A stretch of DNA of 64,000 nucleotides from Erinaceus europaeus. Lineage: Eukaryota > Chordata > Mammalia > Eulipotyphla > Erinaceidae. The translations under genes were made by a program, and so were the position numbers. The notes beneath the pieces were generated by a model. It saw only the letters and a program-made list of their open reading frames with translations. It had not been told where the DNA came from and did not search any database. Positions 56,010 through 64,000 of this stretch are shown here, one piece after another (the first letter of the stretch is position 1; each line of letters begins with the position of its first letter). The stretch is from assembly GCF_950295315.1 (NCBI RefSeq), contig NC_080181.1, positions 38,469,375-38,533,374 on the forward strand, in the 5' to 3' direction.

Positions 56010-56205
56010 TCTTTTTTTTTTTTTTTTCCAGATAAAGGATGAGAGGCCAAAAGAGAAGTGACACTATAGAACTATTCCACCATAGGTGAAATGTCCTCTT
56101 GCAAATGTTCCAATGTGGTCATTGAAGATGCATACCCAGGTCTTTTTGCATGGCAACTATATCCTGGTCCTTTTGCCTTTGTTTTTGGAATGATTGATCC
56201 TCTCC
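56010..56205 (-). repeat. probable old SINE fragment, minus
   Basis: T-run followed by CCAGATAAAGGATGAGAGGCC, AACTATTCCACCATAGGTG. Weak. Confidence 0.4.
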
Positions 56206-56209
56206 ACAA

Positions 56210-57455
56210 ACTTTTCTTTTTCTTCCTGTTCATAGCCAGTCCTCTTCTTTCACTCCTCTGTAACACACCCCTGACCTTTGCCTTGTTTTCAGTTTATACA
56301 TTGGTCAGAATTTGTCAATTGCTTCTTCTTTCTCCAGGGACCCTGCATCCTTACCACTCATCTCCTGTGAAACCAGATGTGACCCTTTAAAGTCTTCATA
56401 CCTGTATAAAGGATACAGATGTGTCTATTTTTACTCAGCATGTAATTTGCATAGGTAATATGCCACTTCTCCACATTATCAAGAACTCCAGGGAATTACT
56501 ATAGAGAATGACTTTGAAAACATAGTTACCTTCATGCTTGGTCCTACATTGTACTCTTCTCATATCCAGTGTCCTGTGCCCCATGTCTTAAACAAGCAAT
56601 ACCTCTTTGAACACCAGACTGAGCCTCATACAGCTGTTTTCATATGTGCCTTATTGTTGAGAGAGAATTCTTCAAAGGGGTCACCATCCCACCCACTGCT
56701 CTGAGGCTGCAGCCATTTCCCCAGGTGTCTGAGGTCTTTCAAGTTCACCCTGACAGAAGTAAACAGCTTCAGTTAAGTTGCACTTGTCTTAGTGTGTCAA
56801 GATGCCTTTATCAATTCATTTTTCTTGCCTTTGTCAGTATATTGCTAGTGTTTTTTGTTTGTTTTGTTTTTTACTGTTTTCTCTGGGTAGTTTCTCTGGA
56901 CCTATATGTGTGATTTTGCTAAACATTAAAAAAAAACAAAACTTGGCATTGAATCATCCTGATTTTGACATGAGCTGACATCTTAATATCGACTTTAGCT
57001 TTCTCAGAGTTATAATATAGGAAGAAGCTCTATAAAGTCAATGATTTGGGAGTTGGAGCTCTGTGCAAGGTGCCTTCTTTCACCTCAGTCTCTGGATCTT
57101 CCAGGGGCCATGGCACTCAATCGAGAAACCTCCTCTCAAGATGTTCAAGAATGGTCACCCATTTCCTGATTATTAGACTACACCCTGTCTTCTGAAATTG
57201 CAGGTGTTATTACTACTTTTTTTTCACTGAAGATGCATGTGCTTTGGCGTGGGGTATAGAGTTTTTCACTATGGATATTCACACTCCTGAAAGTCTTGCT
57301 TATGTGTGCATTAAACATGGATACTGGGATTGGTCAAGATAAGTACATCATTCTCATGCTGAGAAAAAAAAAAAGACACCTTGCAGTCCCTGCTTGCCTT
57401 GAGAAGTGCAGAAAGCTGAAGGAATATTCTAGAGGAGTTGTTTAGGATTTGTTAT
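56210..57455. other. unassigned sequence
   Basis: Apparently unique. Open frames at 56091-56390 and 56644-56913 have no domain, no splice context I can recognise and normal non-coding composition. Confidence 0.4.
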
Positions 57456-57459
57456 TAAA

Positions 57460-57600
57460 GAAACATACATTTCTTTATTAATACAGAACTGGAAAATCAT
57501 TCTGCCATGTTCAATGCTAGGGATCAATCTCTGGACCTCTTGTACACATAATGAATCTCATGTACAAGGGACCCTTTGCATCTCACCACTCACCCTCCAG
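57460..57600 (-). repeat. probable second-family SINE, minus
   Basis: TTTCTTTATTAATACAGAACTGG, TGCTAGGGATCAATCTCTGGACC, CACCACTCACCCTCC. Confidence 0.45.
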
Positions 57601-57719
57601 GACACATCCAGATAAACAAAGTGAGAGCCTTGTGGTTGACAGACTGAGATGGAGCCAGTAGCAACAGAGAAGCAGCAGGGGACCATAAAAAATCAAGAAA
57701 CATTTTGTCTTTCTCCAAA

Positions 57720-57870
57720 CATATAGACAGAGAGATAGATGATAGATATAGATAGACCCGAACATATAGACAGAGAGATAGATGATAGACAGAGAAAGGA
57801 CAGAGAAATGGAGACAGAGACAAAGAGATGAAAAAAGAGAGACAGAGACTAAAGAAGACAGAGAGATACA
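57720..57870. repeat. degenerate GATA/GACAGA-rich repeat
   Basis: AGACAGAGAGATAGATGATAGA occurs twice (57724 and 57768), surrounded by GACAGAGA-rich low-complexity sequence. The long minus-strand frame over it (57590-57871) is a composition artefact. Confidence 0.8.
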
Positions 57871-57874
57871 TTAT

Positions 57875-58295
57875 AAAATAATCATTTGGGGGGAATTATG
57901 AGAGAATGGTATTACACACTACTATAAAATTTAAATATAATTTTCCTAGCTATATCACATTCTATTATGGCGCTGTGCCATAATTTATTAAAACATTTTC
58001 ATTACAGAAGGATTGTATACAGTTATAACCATTATTAAATAAATAATGACTTAATGTTATTAAAACTGAGCATTTTTTAAGGATAGGTTCTTAGAGGTAT
58101 AGTTACAGGTCTGAGTTATATAAATATTTTAAAAAATAGTTTACCCAAATTTCCTAATTACTTTCAGATAGCTTCCAGCATTCATTCAGGATATTTATAA
58201 TAAATATATGAATGTTTTATTCATGTTAGGGTATACGTGGAAATGGCATTGGCTTTAAAGAAACTGAAAAACTGAAGTCAAGGAAATAAAGAGGT
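57875..58295. other. unassigned AT-rich sequence
   Basis: No recognisable feature. Confidence 0.35.
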
Positions 58296-58297
58296 GA

Positions 58298-58620
58298 GGG
58301 GGTTGGGCGGTAGTGTAGTGTGTTAAGCGCAAGTGGTGCAAAACGCAAGGACCTGTGTAAGGATCCTCCTTCGAGCTCTTGGCTCCCCACCTGCAGGGGA
58401 CTCCCTTCACAGGCAGTGAAGCAGGTCTGCAGGTGTCTTTCTCTTCCCCTCTCTGTCTTCCCCTCCATTTCTCTTTGTCCTATCCAACAACGTACGACAT
58501 CAACAGCAACAATAACCGCAGCAAGGCTACAACAACAAGGGCAACAAAAGGGGGAAATATGGCCTCCAGGAGCAGTGGATTCATGGTGCAGGCACCGAAC
58601 CCCAACAATAACCCTGGAGG
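58298..58620 (+). repeat. full-length long-tail SINE
   Basis: Head GGCGGTAGTGTAGTGTGTTAAG, CCCCACCTGCAGGGGAC, CAGTGAAGCAGGTCTGCAGG, pyrimidine body, GGATTCATGGTGCAGGCACC tail and an AAG-type end. Confidence 0.92.
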
Positions 58621-58621
58621 C

Positions 58622-58657
<36 letters not shown>

Positions 58658-58660
58658 AAA
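58621..58660. repeat. (AAAG)n microsatellite
   Basis: About nine AAAG units growing from the SINE tail. Confidence 0.95.
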
Positions 58661-58661
58661 A

Positions 58662-59799
58662 GGGGCGGAGATTCCGGAAGATGGTGGAATGAGAAGCTGC
58701 TAGTGGCTTGAGCTCCGACAACATCTACTGGAAACAGTAGGAATTTTTGCCGTTAGCAGGACAGTCAATAAGGAGTCCTAGCGGTAACACCAAGGAGGTG
58801 ACTATAACTCAATTTGGGTTAGAAAATAGAGTAAAAAGAAAGGGAAAAAAATTTTTAATTATTATTCCCAAAGCACACCCCACCTCCCCCCCATAACCAG
58901 TCCCTGGGAGCCAGAGATCTGCTCCTAGCAGGCTCCCCTGCTGAACTTCTTTCTTTACCAAGATTCCTGTTCCACCAGGGGGTGTCATTAATTCTAATTC
59001 TATTTCTTTCTGAAACCCTTGGCATTTTTTTCTTTCTAAGTGACCAATTCCAGCTACAAATATTCCAAAATATTCCACCAAGCAGAGCTTTACTCAGACA
59101 GGGAAAGTCCGCCACAGGTTTTTTTTTTTTTTTTTTTTGCTTATTTTCTCAAAAATCAGCTGCCTCTGCTCAGGGGGCCTGAGGCAATCTGGAGCCATCC
59201 AAGCTGAAGATAGGACAGATTTTTTACTCTGTTCTATTTTATTATCAATACAAGATAAACACATATCCCTTTCCCCCTCTCCTTCAGCTTGACCAGAATT
59301 AACTCTTAGTGTATTTTCCATTGCTAGGGGACTAGGTGTCTTATCCACTGCTAAAGTAACTTGTTTCACTCTTCCTACCTCACCTACACACTCTCTCCCT
59401 CCCCCACCCACCTATCAAATTAAATAATAAATAAATAAATCTTCCCTTTCACTGCTCTTTTATTACGTTTCTTTTTCTTATCTTTTTCTTTTCTCTCTCT
59501 CTCTCTCTCTTTCTTTTCTTCTTTTTCTCATTCTTGTCATCCTTTCTTCTTTTCTCCTTTGGCTTTCTGAATTCACTGATACATGATTGAGAATTATTTT
59601 GGGGAAGAAATCTGACTCAGAGTGGAATCTCTCTGAGTGTATCTCTGCTCTACTTCCCTTTCTCCTCTAGCTACCCCTAGAATATACAGTGGATAGTAGA
59701 TTTGCATAACTGTCTATTCCTGCTATTTTTGTCTATTCCTGAGGGGTTTTTTTCTGTATTTTTTTTGGTTTGTTTGTTTTACTTTATTAACAATCAACT
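58662..59799 (+). mobile_element. L1 5'UTR (older subfamily), left arm of a chimera
   Basis: Starts GGGGCGGAGATTCCGGAAGATGG, then the same two modules as at 4896 and 29099-30692. It ends at AACAATCAACT where the non-L1 LINE copy C begins. Confidence 0.85.
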
Positions 59800-61254
59800 G
59801 GGGTGCATTGGATCGACCTTCCCATGGTGCATCCCGTGAGTACCCATTCATTGGGGAAACTGATGATCCTTCCTAGCAGACTGAATCCACATGGATCCCA
59901 GTCACTTTCAAAGCCAGCAACAAGCAGCTCCTGACAGCTTTCAAGCTGTTGGCCCTGCTCTTCGAGTCCTCCAACTTAATGTTGAGGGGCTGTCCTTTGC
60001 CAAACGCGTTCTTATTGGTTAATTGGCGATACAGCATCAGACAGATGTTATTTGCCTACAAGAAACACATATAGCAGTTGATGAAGCTGCTCGATTCACC
60101 ATCAGTGGATTCGATTTATTATGCTATAATCTCCATCCTAAACACGGCCGAGCCATCTACGCCAAATCGTGTCTTGCGGATGTTTACTATATGGCCTCTT
60201 CGACCTTCTGCGACTCCATTACTATTGGAACTATTCAGCTCGTCAACGTATATAAGCCTCCCAGTGCCTCATGGGATAATGAGGTCCTGCCTAGCCGTTT
60301 ACGTTGGAGACTTTAATAGTCATCACCAAGACTGGGGATATTCCTCCACTCGTGCTGACGGCTCTATCTTAGCTGACTGGGCTTCAGCGAATGACCTCTC
60401 CCTATTATATGATCCCAAACAGCCAGGCTCTTTTCACAGTGCTAGATGGAATAAAGACTCGTCACCTGACCTGTGCTGGATTAGCACAGTCAATGGCCAA
60501 GCCTTTCTCGCTATGAGACAAGTTCTCAAGATCTTCCTGCACAGTCATCACCGCCCAGCTATCATCCACATTGGTCTCCAGCTCCCACTGATTCTGTGCT
60601 AGGAGAAACTAAGATGGAACTTTCGGAAAGCAAACTGGCATCTGTTCAGTGATCTCACCAACAAATCTATTCCTGTAATTCCAATTAACTCTATCCCCTC
60701 TGAAGATTCCTACAGGCACTTCCGCCAAGCCATCTTCAAAGCAGCTTCCCAATCCATTCCGCGTGGGAGACGTGCTAACTATACGCCTTGTCTTGATGCT
60801 GAATGTGAGCAACTACTAAAGCAGTATGATGAGTCGGGCGACCCAGATGTGGCTGACCATCTCATTGCCTCCCTGGATGCAGCACGCCAAGCCTGCTGGC
60901 AACAACTCACGGAAAGTCTGAACTTCACCCACTCAAGTAGGAAGGCCTGGAAGCTTCTTCATAGTCTGGGTGCCGGTAGCCAACCCCCTCCTGTCTCCCA
61001 TCCTCCCGTATCTCCAAACTCAGTGGCCAGTCACCTAACTCAAGTTGATCGTGCCTTAGCACTACCCAGTCTGGAAAAGAGAAATTTCCCATGGGTGGTC
61101 ATCCCACCTCCGTTTGTCTTGTCCATCTCCAAAACTCTCTCCCTTTACACTGTCTGAACTGGAGGATGCTTTGAAGAGGGTTAAACCGGGATCGGCTGCT
61201 GGCTATGATAATATCACCCCAGAACTCATTCTTAACTTGGGCCCCGCGGCAAAG
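59800..61254 (+). mobile_element. non-L1 LINE copy C, 3' part deleted
   Basis: The 5' end GGGGTGCATTGGATCG is intact. It is closely similar (by eye, high 90s percent) to copy B through the 5'UTR, endonuclease and linker. It stops at 61254 in the early RT region (codons for NLGPAAK), where it joins L1 ORF2 at a CAAAGA overlap. No 3' tail and therefore no recognisable target-site duplication. Confidence 0.92.
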
Positions 61255-61257
61255 ATC
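59892..61257 (+). pseudogene. non-L1 LINE ORF, endonuclease and linker (broken)
   Basis: Start region at about 59892 (ATGGATCCCAGTC). Endonuclease motifs QETH, VYVGDFNSHHQDWG and HSHHRPA are present. The lesions are the same as in copy B: a frameshift after SWDNEVLP (about 60290), TAG after LILC (60600-60602) and a frameshift before KLSPFTLSEL (about 61090). The frame then fuses to L1 ORF2 codons [17 protein letters not shown]. The RT catalytic core is absent. Confidence 0.9.
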
Positions 61258-62646
61258 AATGAAGCCAAATGTTGGTTCTTTGAAAGATTAAACAAAATTG
61301 ACAAATCCCTAACCAAAATCACCAAACAAAAAGAGAGAAGACTCAAATTAATAGAATTGTAAAATATGGAGGAGATATCACACTGACACCACTGAAGTCC
61401 AGAAAATCATGTGAAACTTCTATGAAGAACTATACACCACGAAGCTAAAGAATGTGGAAGAAATGGAATAATCCCTAGAAGCATATGCCCTTCCAAAACT
61501 GAACCAAGAAGAACTACAAAACCTAAATGCACCAATCACAGAAAAAGAAATTGAAACCGTTATTAAGAATCTCCCCAACAACAAAAGTCCTGGACCAGAT
61601 GGCTTAACAAACAAATTCTACAAAACTTTGAGGGAACAGTTAGTACCCATACTTCTTAAGTTTTTCCGTAAGATTGAGGAAACAGGAATACTCCCTTCCA
61701 CCTTCTAAGAAGCCAAAAATCACCCATATATCAAAAGCAGATAGGGACACAGCAAAAAAGGGAAACTACAGGCCAACATCTCTGATGAACACAGATGCCA
61801 AAATATTACACAAGACCTTGGCCAACCGGATACAACAGCACATCAAAAAGATTGTTCATCATGACCAAGTGGGATTCATCCCAGGAATGCAAGGCTGGCT
61901 GAACATACATAAGTCAATCAATGTCATTCCCCACATCAATAAAGGCAAAGCCAAAAACCACATGATTTTCTCAATAGATGCAGAGAAAGCCTTTGACAAA
62001 AGCCAACACCCATTCATGCTCAAAACTCCATAAAAATGGGAATAGATAGGAAATTCCTCAAGATAGTAGAATCCATATATAGCAAAACTACAGCCAACAT
62101 CATACTCAATGGACAGAAGCTGAAAGCATTCCCCCTCAGATCGGGGACTATACAGGGCTGTGCACTGTCACCGTTACTCTTCAACATAGTATTGGAAGTT
62201 CTTGCCATAGCAATCAGGCAAGAGAAAGAAATCAAAGGAATACAGATTGGAAGGGAAGAAGTCAAGCTCTCACTATTTGCAGATGATATGATAGTATACA
62301 TAGAAAGACCTAAAGAATCCAGCAGAAAGCTACTGGAAGTTATTAGGCAATATAGCAAGGTATCAGGCTACAAAATCAGTGTACAAAAATCAGTGGCATT
62401 TATTTATGCAAACACTAAATCTGAAGAAGACGTCCAGAAATCAATCAAATACCTAGGAATAAAGTTGACCAAAGAAGTGAAAGACCTGTAGACTGAAAAC
62501 TGTCAGTCGCTACTCAATGAAATAGAAACTGATACCAAGAAATAGAAAGACATTTGATGCTCATGGATTGGAAGAATAAATATCACCAAAATGAATATTC
62601 TCCCCAGAGCCATATACAAATTTAATGCAATACCCATCAAAGTTCC

Positions 62647-62658
62647 ACCAAGCTTCTT
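62647..62658 (+). repeat. target-site duplication of 19-bp LINE remnant (left)
   Basis: ACCAAGCTTCTT; exact partner at 62678-62689. The intact L1 at 25720 (reversed) has this sequence once. Confidence 0.9.
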
Positions 62659-62677
62659 CTTCTTCTAGCGTTTGCCA
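62659..62677 (-). mobile_element. 19-bp ultra-short insertion of the non-L1 LINE 3' end
   Basis: On the minus strand it reads GGCAAACGCTAGAAGAAG, the exact terminus of the LINE, with one extra base. It is an extreme 5'-truncated insertion with a 12-bp target-site duplication. Confidence 0.85.
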
Positions 62678-62689
62678 ACCAAGCTTCTT
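62678..62689 (+). repeat. target-site duplication of 19-bp LINE remnant (right)
   Basis: ACCAAGCTTCTT; partner at 62647-62658. Confidence 0.9.
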
Positions 62690-64000
62690 TAAGACAATAC
62701 AACAAAAACTACAATCATTTATCTGGAACCTGAAAACACCTAGAATTGCCAAAACCATCTTGAGGAAAAGAAACAGAAATGGAGCCATCACACTCCCAGA
62801 ACTCAAACATTATTATAAAGCCATCATCATCAAAACAGCATGGTACTGGAATAAAAATAGGCACACAGACCAGTGGAACAGAATTGAATGCCCAGAAATA
62901 AATCCCCATACCTATGGATATCTAATCTCTGATAAGGGAGCCCAATGCTTTAAATGTAAAAAGGAGGCTCTCTTCAATAAATGGTGCTGGGAAAACTGGG
63001 TTGTAACATGCAGAAGAATGAAATTGAACTTTATCTTTCCAAAAACAAAAATCAACTCCAAATGGATCAAAGACCTGGATGTTAGACCAGAAACAAATAC
63101 TTAGAGGAAAACATTGGTAAAACACTTTCCCACCTACACCAAAAGGACATCTTTGATGACATGAACGCAGTTGCAAGAAAGACTAAAGAGGAAACAAACC
63201 AATGGGACTACATCAAATTTAAAAGCGCTGCACATCCAAAGAAACCATTAAACAAAGAGACCCCTCACAGAATGGCAGAAGATCTTCACATGCCATACAT
63301 CAGACAAGAAACTAGTCACCAAAATATATAAAGAGCTCAGCAAACTTAGCAACAAAAAAGCAAATAACCTCATCCAAAAATGGGCAGAGGATATGAACAG
63401 AACATTAACTCCAGAGGAGATGCAAAAGGCTAACAAACATGAAAAACTGTTCCAGGTCACTGATTTTCAGAGAAATGCAAATTAAGACAACACTAAGATA
63501 CCACCTCACTCCTGTAAGAATGGTATATATCAAAAAGGGCAGCAGCAACAAATGTTGGAGACACTGTGGGGACAGAGGTACCCTTTTGCATTGCTGGTGG
63601 GAATGTAAATTGGTACAGCCTCTGTGGAGTGCAGTCTGGAAAATTCTCACAAGGCTGGACATGGACCTTCCATATGATCCCTCTCTTGGGGTTATATCCC
63701 AAGGACTCCATAACACCCAACCAAAAAGAGGTGTGTACTCCTAAATTCATAGTGGCACAATTCATAATAGCTAAAACCTGGAAGCAACCTAGGTGCCCAA
63801 CAACAGATGAGTGGCTGAGAAAGCTGTGGTATATATACACAATGGAATACTATACAGCTATTAAGAACAATGAACCCACCTTATCTGACCCATCTTGGAC
63901 AGAGCTAGAAGGAATTATGTTAAGTGAGCTAAGTCAGAAAGATAAAGATGAGTATGGAATGTTCCCACTCATCAAAAGAAGTTAAGAAAGAAGATCTGAA

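Larger units (their letters stand above)
61255..63983 (+). pseudogene. L1 ORF2 remnant (thumb/RT to C-terminus), broken
   Basis: Begins at the ORF2 codons around [14 protein letters not shown] (about residue 358 of an intact ORF2) and reaches the C-terminal stop at 63983-63985. RT motifs persist in pieces: [12 protein letters not shown] and DAEKAFDK (61674-62033), FADDMIVY (62036-62491). The C-terminus keeps a complete CWRHCG...HCWWEC zinc motif (63439-63744) and continues to [12 protein letters not shown]. Numerous stops and frameshifts, plus a 19-bp LINE remnant at 62659 that adds a duplication. The element continues past the window end. Confidence 0.9.

Noticed and set aside
56644..56913. 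89-codon ORF as a host exon
   Set aside because: No domain, no splice-site context and no neighbouring exon; composition is like the surrounding non-coding DNA.
57590..57871. Ser/Leu-rich minus-strand ORF
   Set aside because: Produced by GACAGA/GATA low-complexity repeats.

Overview
This window looks like an accessory, gene-free stretch of a mammalian genome. It is most consistent with a hedgehog (Erinaceidae). The main evidence is a very abundant tRNA-derived SINE with an A-box-like head, a GGTTCGA B box, a pyrimidine-rich body and an AACAAC/AATAAA tail. I recognise this as the erinaceid SINE from memory and could not run a search. I found no convincing host protein-coding exon. Nearly everything identifiable is transposon sequence, much of it nested.

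Layout: 353-2768 is an ERV-like unit with LTRs in inverted orientation. 2769-23020 holds SINEs and L1 pieces, including a 3'-truncated L1 with target-site duplications (4896-6614), several 3'UTR-rich minus-strand L1 ends (7085-8267, 8475-8906, 18430-22600), ancient L1 fragments, and a damaged copy of a non-L1 LINE (10162-11248). 23036-30692 is one full-length but decayed minus-strand L1. 30990-36500 is SINE-rich, with a U6 snRNA pseudogene and a striking 44-bp hairpin. 36510-40816 is plus-strand L1 material. 40817-43881 is an almost full-length minus-strand copy of the non-L1 LINE, inserted in an old L1. 44078-50334 is a young full-length L1 with intact ORF1 (324 aa) and ORF2 (1274 aa). 50335-58660 is SINEs plus unassigned sequence, including a 194-bp internally deleted derivative of the non-L1 LINE at 51628-51821. 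58662-64000 is an L1 whose middle is replaced by another copy of the non-L1 LINE; it runs off the window.

The most interesting content is the non-L1 LINE. It has one ORF with an APE endonuclease, a YVDD reverse transcriptase and a C-terminal CCHC motif. Its 3' end is an AGAAGAAG-type microsatellite, its full length is about 3.07 kb, and it makes 11-12 bp target-site duplications. It is neither L1 nor BovB and resembles Jockey/RTE-like elements of invertebrates. Two independent insertions share the same two frameshifts and one stop codon, so they appear to have been copied from an already broken master. A short 5'+3' fusion derivative and a 19-bp remnant, each with perfect target-site duplications, show ongoing target-primed insertion by the same machinery.

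The second highlight is the young L1. Both ORFs are open with catalytic residues present, but one zinc-motif cysteine of ORF2 is phenylalanine. A single target-site duplication encloses both its own 3' end and a second, different L1 3'UTR, so it has a composite 3' end (3' transduction or template switch).
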